A stretch of DNA of 64,000 nt, taken from positions 1-64,000 of the forward strand of contig RHPI01003041.1 of the NCBI GenBank assembly GCA_009103225.1, read 5' to 3'. This document shows, in pieces, positions 1-12,999 of the stretch (position 1 is the first letter of the stretch; each line of letters begins with the position of its first letter). Below the pieces are notes generated by a model that was not told the origin of the DNA, did not search any database, and was given only the letters and a program-made list of their open reading frames with translations. This DNA is from Chlorokybus atmophyticus. Lineage: Eukaryota; Streptophyta; Chlorokybophyceae; Chlorokybales; Chlorokybaceae. Position numbers and translations under genes: made by a program.

Positions 1-82
1 CTAACCCTAACCCTAACCCTAACCCTAACCCTAACCCTAACCCTAACCCTAACCCTAACCCTAACCCTAACCCTAACCCTAA
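1..82. repeat. Telomere, CCCTAA (TTAGGG) repeats
   Basis: Perfect head-to-tail CCCTAA units run from base 1 to 82, followed by degenerate units (ACCTAAGCC) to about 92. The C-rich strand reads 5' to 3' into the chromosome, as expected at a left chromosome end. TTAGGG telomeres occur in animals, fungi and many protists, so the unit alone does not identify the organism. Confidence 0.97.
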
Positions 83-1343
83 ACCTAAGCCTGGTGCGAT
101 ATGATATTTTAAACTATAAAAAAACATAAATTTTGATGTTGCACGTCAGCATATGATGACGTGGCTTAAGGTTATTAATCAATACTCCCATGAACAGAAT
201 GCATATTCTTTGAATGACAAAAGAACATATAATGTTATAAGCGTGAAGAGAAAAATCCCGTTTGTGTCATGAAAAGCTAAAGAATAAACATGATTCTTAT
301 AATGGGGGTAAACTGTACTCATCACGCCACACCCCGTGCGTGTCCGGTAAGTTTACACAGTACTACACTGTACTGAACCACGGTATTTTCTCGCGCTTTC
401 CTTTGTAAGGGCGTACTCAACACGCCAGACCCGTGCATGGCTATTGGCCATGCACAGGTCGCTTTTTTCATGAGATAGGCCGTCGATGTCAGAATTACAA
501 AAGCCTAGACCGAAGGACGCGCAGTCCTCGACGAGGACAAATGAAAGTTGCTCGATAACAAGCCAACCATATTTGGCAGAATGAATCCACCCATCGTTGT
601 GCTGATGCAACTGATATGGCGCGCAGCGGCGTTGCGGCTAGGATTTTTGTGCGGACAAATAGGAAATCAGTGTTGTCTAGTATCGGTAGCAGAAGCTTGC
701 ACGCAATGCCTCACAGGCATGCAAGGCCGCCGTGTAAACTTACCTGTTTACCAGTGTACAACCGAACAAGCAATTGAATGATAAGATATCGTTAAAAGTA
801 TCATTGACCATCATATGATATCGCAACTACAGCACACATGATAAACCTTTCTCATCATGTCTTGATCCGGAAATGGGACTGCACTTCACGTACATCATTG
901 CGTTCTGCATAAGATACTTCATGTGTTAATGCATACATCAAGTATACTGCATGTATTCAAGATGTTATGTGTTACGATAAGGTATGCTTGAGTTTATGCC
1001 CGTGCGATTGGATGGAATAAGCCTTAATCAGGTTTTATGCATCATGCACCAAGTGCTCTTTTGATGTGCATGCACATCAATAGACTTAGTTTAAAGTTTA
1101 ATGGTTTTAACATAAAAATCGACGGTGACATAAAAAAAGGTGCCCGTTTATCTTGATGTTGTATTCGAACATCCATGCGCAACAACTCTGCATGAATCTT
1201 TTGCTATAGAGGAATTGGTGTCATCACGCTGTTGTTGTATGAGTGTACCTACAAATCTTATCACAGCACTGTGGTAAAATCTACTAGGCTAGTGAGTCCT
1301 TGTGCTTAATAGCGTAGCGGATCAAGTTCAGTTGCTCAATAAT

Positions 1344-1359
1344 CTAACCCTAACCCTAA
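1344..1359 (+). repeat. Short interstitial telomere tract, same orientation as the end
   Basis: Sixteen bases of CTAACCC-type repeat lie about 1.3 kb from the end, in the same orientation as the terminal array. It is probably a remnant of telomere healing or repair. Confidence 0.85.
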
Positions 1360-1576
1360 TCTTTTTCTTCATAAGGCGCCAGGTGTGTCCAATCTATGCA
1401 GATTGGGACAAATTTATCTTGCAATGCTATCTAATAGTACCTCTAGTAGCAGTACCTTTGCTAGTGTATGTGATTAATGCATGGGTAAAAGGGGCTCACA
1501 ATGCATGCAATAAAAAACAAGCGACATGTATTTGTGACCATGGCCTCTATATCGGCCATTATATTACATAGTATAC

Positions 1577-1608
<32 letters not shown>

Positions 1609-1614
1609 GAGAGA
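1577..1614. repeat. (GA)n microsatellite
   Basis: A GAGAGA run interrupted by one CAGA step. Confidence 0.9.
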
Positions 1615-1805
1615 CATTTTTAAGACTCCGAGCGTCTGCTGCAAGTCGCAGACCTGAAACATACTCAATGTCTGATAAATGCAGTGCAGAAGCAGTGGCA
1701 TGCATCAGCGCGCACACGCACACACACATGCGCACGTGCGTGTGTGCATGTATTTACGTGCGCCAAACTTGTTGCTCTGCACAATGTGAGTAGCTGTTAA
1801 AATGA

Positions 1806-1834
1806 GGGTTAGGGTTAGGGTTAGGGTTAGGGTT
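1806..1834 (-). repeat. Interstitial telomere tract, inverted
   Basis: Almost five GGGTTA units in the G-rich orientation, opposite to the chromosome end and to the tract at 1344. An inverted tract is not explained by simple terminal healing. Insertion during break repair or a subtelomeric inversion would produce it. Confidence 0.9.
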
Positions 1835-2521
1835 GCCTTTGGCCGCTGCCATTGTCGCCGCCTCAAGGCAACAAAATCGTCTTGCGACCAGGATTAGGGC
1901 GCATCGCATGCATAGAATTTGACCTGTGGCAAGAAGGATCTCGCGTTGGGTGGCATGGTGTGAGTATCGTGGGGAACACCGCTCATAGAAGGTGCTTGTA
2001 CTCGGTGCTTGTGGTGCGTGCGTGTGGTGGTGTGGATAGGCATGGTTTATATAGATAATTGGACACTAGCATGTTCATTGTGATAGAGAGTGAGAAGTTG
2101 CAAGGGTGTGAGGGGCGACAGCCTCCCGAGTGTTGAGATGAGAGTGTGAATATATCATCAGTGAGCAGTACTACTACCGCTAGGCACGATTGTGAGGGTA
2201 TACAAATGAGTACACCATGCAATCCCAGAGCTGCTGCGCTATGTTGAAACCCTCCTTCTCAGCGGTCTGCCTGTGGGCTTTGCAGAGTCGATTGCAAGAG
2301 ATAGTGGGTATTCCGACACACATCCATAACCATCATCAAACACTACTAGCATCAACAAAAACGTGGGCACAACGTACACCATGTCCGTACCTAGCCAAAA
2401 ATTACATGCACAGCAGCCAGCACAGCAAGCTATTAACGGGCCACTGACGGGTGCCAGCAGTCGTCCCAGCTATTGCAACGTCCGCCTCCTCCGTGGGGCG
2501 AGTCACCTGCAGTGGCTACCA

Positions 2522-2699
2522 GCCGGGAGCCGCCGCCGCCCCCCTCTCTAGCAGGGCCATGGCCTGGGCCCGCTGCAGCGCACAGGCCACGCGCTGCCTG
2601 AACAGCGCCACGAACCCACCCAGTCCAGCCAGTGGGAGGCCACGCCCGTGCACCGCCTGGCGAGCGCACCTGTTGAGGACGTCGCTGAAGGCGGCGCCT
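2522..2699 (-). other. Possible orphan coding exon in a GC-rich block
   Basis: About 2410-2750 is strikingly GC-rich compared with its surroundings. On the minus strand an open frame of about 59 residues (Ala-, Arg- and Leu-rich, no recognised domain) lies between a plausible acceptor (TTAG at about 2700) and a plausible donor (GTAGCC at about 2521). The plus strand is also open here, so base composition alone could produce this frame. No partner exon was found. A CpG-rich non-coding block is equally possible. Confidence 0.2.
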
Positions 2700-3302
2700 A
2701 ACGTCCCGTGGGTCCATTACCGCACAGGCTGCGCCTCATAAAGGACAGTAGCAGCAACCGCAAGGACAGCGTACAAACAGAGCAACTTATCATGTCGAGC
2801 TTAACCACACACAGGATCACCTGACCACATACACCAGCACACACGCTGCCTCTCACAAATTCGTGTAACAGTCATGCACAAGAAGCGTTACAACTCGGAG
2901 GCACAATCCTGTCCTCTCATGGTGTGCTCGTTTGCAAGCTACACTTGTAACACTTGTAACTTTACCCTGCACTAGCAATACAGCAACAAGTACAAAAGGA
3001 TCCGGTGCTTGATGTACATACTCATAGACTTGACTACCCTGTATCGACTGTGCTGTGCCTAGCCCTGCTCTATCTGCAGCATTGGGAACGAAAAACTCAC
3101 TAGCTAAAAGAATGGAAGGTAGAGGGGAGGGAGGGAGGGAAGGGGTCATGAGCGACACATCACCGTTCCTGTTGGTATCACTCCTGGCGCACCCATGCGC
3201 GCGTGTGTCCATTGCTCTTGAGCCCTCTCTGTGTAGTTGTCGGATGCGTGGTTGGTTTCCAACGCAGACATCGTCACGCGCGTGCACACTGTACCTTCAC
3301 CC

Positions 3303-6300
3303 TCACGAGCTCTTCCCTTGTATGGAGAGGTCGCTGGCGGTGAGCATGGTCATCCTCTGCGGCGTGCCCACGGAGCCCAGGACCCCGACGAACACGGTGC
3401 CCGTAAGTTGGAACGGCGCGGGACCGCTGCGTACCGTGCGCCAGCTGGACCCGTCCAAACTGATCTGAAGCTGGACACCATCGCTGTTGGAGTAGATCAT
3501 CTTCAACCACACAGGCCAGCTGGGCACAGCCGCATCAACTACGCAACACAACATTGGTCAGGACACCATTACCACCACCAGCAACGACAACAACATCAAC
3601 GTCAACATCGACGTCATCAACACCGACACCCTCAACGATGACAATGACTGTGACGTACTGTTGTTAATGTAGTTGATGTTGGCGGGTGCGGCATAGTCTG
3701 TGCGGTACTGGTATGTGAGGTATTGTTTTGGTGTGATTCCCCAGTGCGCGACGGCCGAGCGCGGGGACAGAGACTGCCTCACCGCAAGACCAAACTGCGC
3801 GCTGTATATGCTGTACTGCACCGCGTACACCTTCACCACCGCCTCGAACCCCGTCACGCCACGCAACTGCAACCAAACAACAATTACAACATAACCCTAC
3901 CTCTCACGAAACAGTTACACATACACACATCGTGCCCCTCACGTTCTGGTAGACGAATGCGTGCTGATCCACCGTGCCGGAGATGCCGATGCCGCCTGCC
4001 GTGAAGAAGAGGTTTTTTCTGAAGTCCACAAACGCGCCGCTGGGCAGCATGTTGGGATACGTCGTGAGGCCAATATCCGCCAACGCGAGGTCCGATGGCA
4101 ATGCACCTGCGCGCACGCATAGTTGTTATTGTTGATGAAGATGCAGAGTCCAGAATCACTCAACAGGTACAGCAGCGTGCAGCGTGTGTGCTCACCGTAT
4201 TGGCTGCCAGTGGGCGTGGCAATGGTGTAGTACGCAAAGAACCTGTTGACTAGCCTGGCGTCGACCTTGATGGTCTGCGTTCGTGCGCCAAAGTTGGACC
4301 AGCCTGCAAACAAAGAGTGTGAGCAGAGCAGCTGAAGTGCATCATGTATTGAAAGAAACAAGCCTCGCATCACAGCGGGATTACCCATGAAGTTGCATGG
4401 TATTGCCGTTCTGTAAGTGAACGTTGCCGGAGCGGATATTACCACCGACTGCCCCGACGCCAGCTCCACCGTGAATGGTCCTCCACTACTCGAAGACTGT
4501 CACACGGGCACAAGTGAGTGACTCTGTCCACACGCCACAACTGCCACACACGCACACCCACACGCACACCGCTCACATCCTGTCCGATTGCGAGGCCTGT
4601 CACTATGAGGGGGCCGCTGATGACGGTGACGTTGGCTAGGACGGGAGGTGGGGGCGGTGCGTGTTGCACAGGTGGCGGGGGTGGTGAGGGCTGCGCTCCC
4701 CCCTTTGTTGTGGCTGAGATCGCGCCGTCAACATATGCCAACGTGGGCCATGGGAGTGGGTTGGCGTTCCACGTGGTCACGCCGGAGAGGTCCGCGATGG
4801 TGCCGGTGAGCTGGAATCGGTAGGCGCGCGTGGCAAGGGTGTCGCGTGGCGCGTCCATCTTCACGGAGAAGGTGATCTCCCACGTCGACGAGGGCGCGTC
4901 GTAGTCCGTCTGCCAGAAGTCTTTCCCCCACACACTCTCATCAATCACACTCCACGTGTTGCCCGTGCCGTCCTCGCTGACCTCCAGCTGCGGGTCTCGG
5001 AAGCCCGTCACGCCCGCGAGGGTGATGGCCACGTAGCTGAGGCCGCCCGTGATGGTGAACTGCGCGCGGTTGAACCGATCGACGCGAATCATCACGGGAC
5101 GCACACGAAGGAGCGTACCCGCCGTCACCACCACGCCGAGGTTGTTGACCTGCGCCTCGCGCAGCGCCATGCGCCAAGTATCTTCCCATCCAACGCGACT
5201 AGAGAAACACATACAGTGACAACACACACACTTTAGTAAGTGAACTGCAGTGATGTGAAGATCTGCTGCAGTTAGTGCTGTAGTAGGAGTAGTAGTAGGT
5301 GTAGTAATACTGACTACTGACCACTGTAGTAGTACTGACTACTGTAAGAGTAGTACAGACGTAGGAGGAGTACTAGAGACGTCTAGACTGTTGTTTCTAC
5401 ATGAGAACATACACTCTTGCACTGGGCAACCACAGTCTCTGCATGCACTCAACTCATACGGCTCACGTTTGGTCATGTACTAACACAAAGCACACACCTC
5501 AGCGCGGCGGCGAAGTTGGTGTTGGGCCCGTAGTAGTCGGTTGAGAACTGCGGCAGTAATATCTGCTCCACCACGCAGTCCACATAGTCCCCAGCCCTCA
5601 GGCCGGTGGTGCCGGGCGGGGGAACGATCTCGATGATGGACACGCGCCCACCCGCCGCCGTTGTTGCGTACGAGTGGATGCCCCTCTCTGCCATGAACGC
5701 ACGCGAAGCACGCCCGTTGAACACAGCATTCCACTGAGAGATCACAAACATGCGCTGCGACTGCGTCACGCCAGAACCTTTTGTCGCGTCGGCCTAGCGT
5801 TTTCGCGCACATCATCAGTGGCTGGACTCCCCTTAGCACATGTGTAGCAAAGGGGATTTGTGGTATTACTCGAGTACACACTCACCCCTGTGTACGAGAC
5901 CCAGTTGCGCTGGCCCTTGAGCTCAAAGAAGGGCGTGCGGTAAATGTCGTGGCCACTACTATCTGCACAAAGAGGAGTATTATTACTCCAGCACGCATGC
6001 GAGATAGACTCTGTTCATGCGTGTGCATGCGCGTACCGGGTCCCAAGGTGGCGGCCCAGTCGAGGATGAGTCCGTTCTCGTCCCCGTACGAGAAGTGCGT
6101 GTTGTATCCGAAGCTGTACGTCTCCGTGGCCATAGACCAGATGGGGAATCGGTAGAACGTGATGTCGGACTTCACGTCAATGCGTATGTGGTAGGTGGCG
6201 CGTGCGGCATCGTCAGTGCGCTCGATAGCAACGGTGTATTGCAAAGAGGTCTTTCCATCTTGGGACTTGCCCGCATAGGACGTCTCGGCCAACAACGGTC

Positions 6301-8456
6301 CCGTGCGCTTGCGGTGTGTCTTCATCTGCACGTTGAACTTGCGTGACCCGCCCTGGTCGATGTAGTTGATATCCGCGCCTCCGACATTAGTTGCCCACCC
6401 CCACTTCTCCCTCGCATAGCCGTTGCCCAACACGTACACGGGTCTCAGGTCCAGTATGGCCGTGCGTATGGACCTGCTCTGATCCGGCTCGTAACAAAAG
6501 GTTTCACCCCACGAACCGATAGCCGCCTGGTCCCACTGTGCGTTGGGTTGATACGTCAACGCGAGCTGCGCATACGACACCGCCGCCGCGCCACCCCAAT
6601 ACGCGTTGATTGTTGTCTGAACCATTGTCCATGTCGTGTACGCCGGCACCGTCATTTGGGTGATAGCGCGGTACCACTTGGGATTGGAGTCCCAATTCTT
6701 CGACACTTGGACTGGGAGACCAATCGGGTTGAGGCTTGTGTCTGAGAGTGTTGATTGGATGCCAGGGATGAGGAACACGATCCCCGTCTTTGAGAAAGCC
6801 AGACGTGCTACGCGTGCTTTTGAGCTTGGGTTGCTCACGCGTACGGTCACGCGTTCGATGCGGTTCCACCTCTCCTCGCCCACCACACCTTGCCTGCAGC
6901 GGTATTGTGAGGGGAAGCTGTGCGCAAATTTTCACGTGTTGACACAATCCACTCCAGCAAACAGCCTCACAACTTACGCGTCATTGCGCAGGTCGATGCG
7001 ATGCCACCCTTCATCCTCTTCATATGTAACTTGCAGGCCTGGCACCGACTCCGGCACCGTCTGTAGCCAGAGAGCCACCACCATCACATCAACACGTCCA
7101 ACTCTTCACGTATGTTGGGAACAGCACATGCACCTGCACATGCACGCACCTGATCGGCTGTGACAACGATAGGAGTGGAGAGGTCGGACAGTCCTCGCTC
7201 CAAAGGGTTGAAAAAGGCCACCAGCGTGACGGAGTAAGTATCGGAGGTGGACCAACTGCACGCCAACATAAGTGAGGGGATTCGCTCACCGACCACAATC
7301 AACATGGTAAAGGTGTTGGCACTCGTTATGCGTCTTACTTTGGGGGTGAGAGGGAGATGGTGTTGCCGCCGATGAGGCTCGCCCCTTGGCTTCCTGCAAG
7401 CGTGAAGTCGGAGCCCAACCCCGTGGCGGCCAGGGAGATGAAGATGCGCTCAAAACCTGACAACCTGCGTGCACAAATTTGTAAAATCATGAAGCACGCA
7501 AGTACATAACAAGACGCAGTGCCCATGATAAGTGGAACCTGGACATCACAGCAGATGAGACGTGCAATTCCAGCTCTTACGAGTTCATGTTGGTGACTGT
7601 GAGGGTCCACGACACCCTGTCCGGCCACACACCCAACTCGATCGCACTCGTGATGTACGGCGTACCCGCTGCAACGAGGGCAGCACATGTTCAGTACACA
7701 ACAACCGCGCAACTACTACTGCGCATGTGCTGTGCTGTGGGGTCACTCACAGGACCAGGAAATGGCGTCATATCGGCGGCGGTTATACCAGCGTCCGTGC
7801 TCTATGAGCTCCGCACTCTGGATAAAACTGACAAATGCAACACGCAGCAAGAGGTTAATCTGATTCATCTCGGTGTATTGCATGGTGAAGCGAGCAATAA
7901 GCAAAGTGCACACTCACTCTCCGGAGGTGCCGACCGCGGTGTAGGTCTTGCCTGTGACGACCAACCCGAACGTGAGGGAGGGTGTACCAGGCAAACTGCT
8001 GCCCTCAATCATGTCGTTGAATAGATTCAGGACATAAGGTTCTGCGCAGCGCTCAGACATAATTAGTACGACGATGACAAAGAAAAATGTAACCACTAGC
8101 ACGCAGACACAAACACAGCTCCCTTACCCGAATATCGCTGCCGCAGTGCGCCAAATGATAGCAGTTTGAGTGTGTTGTAGTTCCATTCCAAACCATAACG
8201 GCTTGTCTGCACGGCGAGCGTGAGTTGCGTGCTGTCGCGCAGGCCATCCTTCCAGTACATGTACGCGTAATCCGCCGCGCTGCCCACCACCGCATCGGCT
8301 ACGGGGACCGCCGCCGGCAATGCATTGGACACTTGGACGTCCACGCCGAGACTGAGTTCAATGTCAAAGCCAGTACTGCTTTGTGTAGGGGGCGCATCAT
8401 CGGGTGTCGGACTGCACAGACAGACAGACACACACACAGACGCACAGACACACAGA

Positions 8457-8503
<47 letters not shown>

Positions 8504-9062
8504 AGAGAGGTCAGATGGAACGCATGTGGTTATTGCAATAACCACTGCTTGCAGCATGTATGCATGCATGCTGCCATGCAACAGTGCAAGTAATGTGGGC
8601 AGACCCATGGAAGGCAGTGGGGTGCATGCAAGGGTGAGGTCAATGCTTGGGGAGTAGTGAATGCGTGTCTGTGTTCCCCCTGCCTCCCTCGCAGTTGATG
8701 TGACACTGGCAAGCGCTCAGATGCAAGGCTCATGGCGCGCATGCAAGTGCGCTGCCTTGCCGCCGCCGCCGCCGCGGCCGGAGTGTGTTCATGTGTCACA
8801 TCAAGCATCAAGCAACAGAGCACGAAGTTGCGCAAGAGGCTTTGTGGGAAGATCACTGATCCTATCCAACTTACTCTGCAAGCACCGCTTCCCGGTTGAG
8901 GAGGTACTTTCGCCGATCTGCGGCGCTGACCTCCTCGGCCACGTTCTCCACGTTGCCGTCTGCTGACTGCACACAACTGGGGTGCAGGAAGAGGAGAGCT
9001 AGCAGCGCAACAAGGAGGAGGGTGGGGCGGCAGCGGTGGTTGCAGTGGCTCTCGGAAGCCAT
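3303..9062 (-). CDS. Large secreted protein, 17 exons, uncharacterised
   Basis: Exons (minus strand): 9062-8875, 8411-8128, 8041-7918, 7815-7751, 7668-7581, 7464-7339, 7255-7150, 7060-6978, 6893-6037, 5962-5886, 5793-5498, 5198-4577, 4496-4385, 4303-4196, 4106-3943, 3866-3659, 3538-3303. Every intron starts GT and ends AG, every junction keeps phase, and the sum is 3744 nt (1247 residues plus TGA). The start at 9062 gives a signal peptide with a Leu-rich core (residues about 13-28). Exon 9 (about residues 356-640) contains GLPVQVSKNW and WDQAAIGSWGE; I recall such signatures in uncharacterised extracellular proteins but cannot name the family. Two proline runs at about 937-951 separate two beta-rich halves, each with an FQLTGT motif, so they may be related modules. 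No membrane anchor is evident. A cell-wall or matrix role is inference. Confidence 0.85.
8460..8500. repeat. (CA)n microsatellite in intron 1
   Basis: About 20 CA units inside the 463-nt first intron of the secreted-protein gene. On the minus strand it is a GT tract upstream of the acceptor. It gives spurious low-complexity open frames on both strands. Confidence 0.9.
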
Positions 9063-9600
9063 GATCCCGTGATCACCTCTTCCAAACAGCACCGTAGGTG
9101 TGAATGTGCGTGCGTGCGTGTGCGTGCGTGTGTGCGAGCGTGCGTGTGTTCGTAACACTGGCAGAGCGTCTCTCCTCCTACCTCCTTCTGCCTTAGCCAA
9201 GCCCTGCTACAGCACTCAGACCTCTCTGCGCCCCTGTCTCAGCAGCATGCACCGACTGCTACCGCACCCACCCATGACTCCGTGCTCGTGACGCCATTGC
9301 ATGCGCAGCTCGGTGGCCGCCAAGAGAGGGCGAGGGCGACACACAATGCGTGATGGTGAGAGAGTGGTAGTGATTGCCGCCGCCGCCGCCGCCGCCGTTC
9401 GTTTATAGTGTCGTTAAAACGAGCTTGAGCAGCAGACGGCCCGGGCCGTGCAAACGGGACTGTTGTCCGGTGTGGGTGACTGGTTAAACAGCAGGCGTGC
9501 GCGATGCAAACAAAACAAAAGACGGCGCGGGGCCAGGCTGTGGGGGCGTCAGCGTGGTGTGTAGCGAACGCGCGTGATGCCCCCGGCCTAGACCTACCCA
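9063..9600 (-). promoter_or_regulatory. Upstream region of the secreted-protein gene
   Basis: This should hold the 5' leader and promoter of the gene starting at 9062. A GTGC/GTGT-rich tract (about 9100-9150) and a (GCC)n tract (9376-9398) lie here. I see no clear TATA box and cannot place the transcription start. Confidence 0.35.
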
Positions 9601-11231
9601 AAGATCAATCACAGGGCTTGATTCAAAAACCTCGCAGTCACTAAAACCCTAGATACCCTACAAAAGGTATGGTACACACCTAGGTACATACCTACCCTGC
9701 CCACGACTAACTCGCTCATGCCATCATGCGGGCCTCATGGTAAAAAAGTAACTTACACAGCGGAACCTTTTTCAAGGATGGACTCATTGGCAAACCGGCA
9801 CAGCCCTGTGTGCCACGAAAATGTTGTCGTAATTTACTCGTAAAACTATGTCGTCACGGGCACCTTGCTTGGCGACATGCTTGCGTGACGGGTCGGCTAG
9901 CATACATTGTAATGATCCTTCTTCACAATAGGTAGATTGGCGGGTCTAGCAGCTGTTGAAAGTTGAATAAAAGAAAACAACATGCCTTCGGTGCAAAACA
10001 TTGAGCTCTTACACGAAGGGGTCTCATTCCTTAATGTTTGAGAATGTGCTGTTACAATAAGCTAGTCATAAATGTTATGCAATTCTCCTCGTACACGAGC
10101 ATCGATAGGTCTTAAATTTTAAAGTACGCAACTGTGCTTTTACATCATGGTTATTTCACAAACGCTTCGCATCATCAGAAGCTTTTTGTTGCTATCATGC
10201 GACTCACCCTCATTATAAATGAACAGTGTTTTATGACATTCGATTGCGAGCCCCTCCCCCTCCCCAGAGTCTCATATGGTTAGACAACGAAATTTGTGAG
10301 AGGTTAAAGATACACACTGTTGCGCACATATGGGTTATGCAAAAATTATAACGTTTTACATTATAAGATCTCTTGATGAGGTACTGAACAAAAAGGTGAC
10401 CGTAGTGCCACGAAATCCTTGTGCAATAAATAACTTGGCGAGGGCGCGTTACAAAACGTTTACTAACTTCTTGATGGTAGAATTTGCATTAATTTTATAA
10501 CGGAATGCATAGGCTTGCGGAATTTGGCAAAAAACAAACCAAATATTTTGCGACACCTTTTATCAAAAACAACACACCGTATGCAACCGCGCATTCAAAA
10601 TCATTGTACACTATTGCGATATTAAAATCATATGTGTTTATATTATGGTAGTCAACCAATACTCAAACATATGAATGCATAGATGCTGCAAAGTTGTATA
10701 TATATGTACAATTACTTATATAGATATAAATACGTAGCAGTGTCGCATCTCAACGTTCAAAGGTATACATAACGCTTCAAGCTTGGTATTGGATTTGTAC
10801 AATGTTGGCCTTAATCATGTAGAAAACACGCAGTGCGAATGAACCCCACGTTGTGATGTGAATGTCAAATACTGATCAGGTATTTGCAATTAATGAGTTA
10901 CTCGATCTACGATACCTACTTATTGCAAAAACCTGTATGTGTACCCAATCGACTTGACAAACCATTATGGCCATCATAATGACAACAAGTTTGCGACCGC
11001 AACCGTGAAAATGCATGAAGTAAGTGGAGCGTAAACGATTACTGATGTCATGTGGTAAGTCTGGTCTTATACAAGTTACCGTATCATAGACTGTATAATA
11101 AGCCATTTATCATGCACTGGGATAAGGTGTGCAGACGCGAACGCCACAGGGGCCGCGGAGGTGATGGCGCGCACTATTTGGCGCGGAATAGTCACACGTT
11201 TCGTAGCCCCACGACCGAGCAATTTGAGTTG

Positions 11232-11268
11232 CGAGGCTGCTTGCGAAGCAGTGCTTCGGGCAGCCTTG
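11232..11268. other. Strong hairpin in a GC island
   Basis: GGCTGC (11235-11240) pairs with GCAGCC (11260-11265), and inside it CGAAGC (11244-11249) pairs with GCTTCG (11253-11258) around a 3-nt loop. A further three pairs, one of them G-T, extend the outer stem. It could be part of a structured RNA or chance. No RNA family was recognised. Confidence 0.4.
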
Positions 11269-12480
11269 AGTCCCAGTCGAGCCGCCAGCCAGCGCCACTT
11301 TGCAGGGCTCCGGATCCCGGTCGACCAGCCCTATGGATAAGCAGTTCAATCACTGTGGACTCCAATCTACACAGTGTACAGTCTTGTAATTCATTCGATG
11401 GACGGTCGGCGCGCTACGTCAGTGGCTCACGCGGACTGTCGGCAATTAAGGAAAGCGGGTGCCGACGAGGACAGTCGTGCGCGGTAATGTCTACGGATGG
11501 ATGAGACCACTCTACCCCCGTTGAAAAACTTTGGTTAAAGAGAATAACTCCGTCCTAAGCTCAAGAGTTTACAAAAGCCCAATGGTTTTGCAAGCAATCA
11601 TTGTTGGGCAAGAAAACATTCTCGTAGATAATAGGACTAAAGCAAAGGTTGATTCTGGCATTGGTCTTTTGTTATACGGGGAGGATGCCTCGTAAATAAT
11701 AAGTTCGATTTATTAAATACAATGGAGCATTTAAAAATGACAACCTTATATTATGTATCACATGTTATGAGAGTGGAGGGGGCGGGGGGGGTCTTTCAGC
11801 TGGTACAAGGCGAATTTAAAATCAGCCAGCTCGGCCATATGCCAGAAGCGGCGAAACTTTACGTCATAGGGTTCTACGCGCAACCAGCTTAATGATTACG
11901 TTATCCACATCACGTACAACCACCAACATAAACTTATATCAACATTATGAAGAATCTTAATTTATGTGACGCTAATATATTGCGTCGAGGCATGCATGAA
12001 TTGTGCCCGTATGTTTACAATTGTACGTTGTTGTAATAACTTCGTATTCATCAAGAAAAGGCACAATACAATAGGCATATTTAACTCAATTCTGTCGATT
12101 GTATAAAGGATGCTAGACCAATCATGTATATAAGTTTACTTCACTTTAAAGATCTATGCTTAGACAATGTGAATCATCCACACCTTGCAGTGCGTACATG
12201 AACATTACTCGTTGGGCCATTCTGCATATATAATGCATATATAATTAAATGTGTCGTTCGATCAAGGGCCCGCACATAATTTTGTCACGGAATTGCACCT
12301 TCTCATGTTATTGCAAAAACACTGTAACTTGATATTGCACATAGCACGTGTTGCTTGTTTTTATTCGTGTTGTAACCATCATACATGCAAAAAAGGCTTA
12401 ACTGCAAGCTGTGTCTCGCAGTTGGGGTGAGTACCTCCAAGCGCACAAGTGTGAGGAGGGAAAATTGCTGGGCAGCATGT

Positions 12481-12572
12481 GTTACAAATGTAGCTTACAT
12501 TCATACCAAATCTTCAATCATCAGCGCCTTTTGCTGATGTGACCTACCTAGAACACCCTTCTTTCGTAAGAT
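12481..12572 (+). repeat. Diverged direct repeat, copy 1
   Basis: Begins GTTACAAATGTAGC and ends near a run resembling AGAACACCCT. A similar block with the same order of shared words occurs at 12908-12999. It may be the remnant of an old mobile element. Confidence 0.6.
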
Positions 12573-12907
12573 TAATGTCATCAGTTCCCTTGGATAAGGA
12601 CAACTCAAGTTTTTCTGGGCCTGATCCAAGGTAAGCCCACAAAAACAACAAATTTGGTGAACATACACTAGTCACCACGACATGTCACCGTGTCCACGCA
12701 TAAATGACCGATTTTCTAGGTTGGCCCGTCGATCAATCGATTGCAACTTGCCGCGGCCAGAATATGTGCTGCCTTCGACACAAAAGAACCGAGCAAGTTA
12801 CCGACAAACGCAGGTGGCCGATGACGTGTCCACAGCATGGAAAAATTAGGCTGAGGTGCTTTAATGATTGATTGGTTATAGGACATCACGTTATAATCGG
12901 GAGGAAT

Positions 12908-12999
12908 GTTACAAATGTAGCATACATCCATCGTCCTCAACTATTGGCGCCTTCTGCTAATCTGACGTAGTGGCCATGGAACACCCTCATTTTGTGACA
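12908..12999 (+). repeat. Diverged direct repeat, copy 2
   Basis: Second copy of the 12481 block, sharing GTTACAAATGTAGC, the central GGCGCCTT-like word and a final GGAACACCCT-like word. Confidence 0.6.

Larger units (their letters stand above)
93..2400. other. Subtelomeric AT-rich DNA, no gene seen
   Basis: I see no coding region here. The open frames are short, overlap on both strands and show no recognisable motif. The stretch holds two internal telomere tracts, a (GA)n tract at 1577-1614 and a CA/CG-rich tract at about 1709-1750. Confidence 0.6.

Noticed and set aside
1344-1359. Possible telomerase RNA template (CTAACCCTAACCCTAA)
   Set aside because: The tract is longer than a usual template and sits in subtelomeric DNA with other telomere tracts; no conserved RNA structure was seen.
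8096-8657. Open frames rich in Thr-His or Cys-Val repeats on both strands
   Set aside because: They are translations of the (CA)n tract in intron 1; only the part 8128-8411 is exon 2.
11052-11504. 150-codon frame in the GC island as a gene
   Set aside because: No motif, no splice context, and GC-rich composition favours chance open frames.
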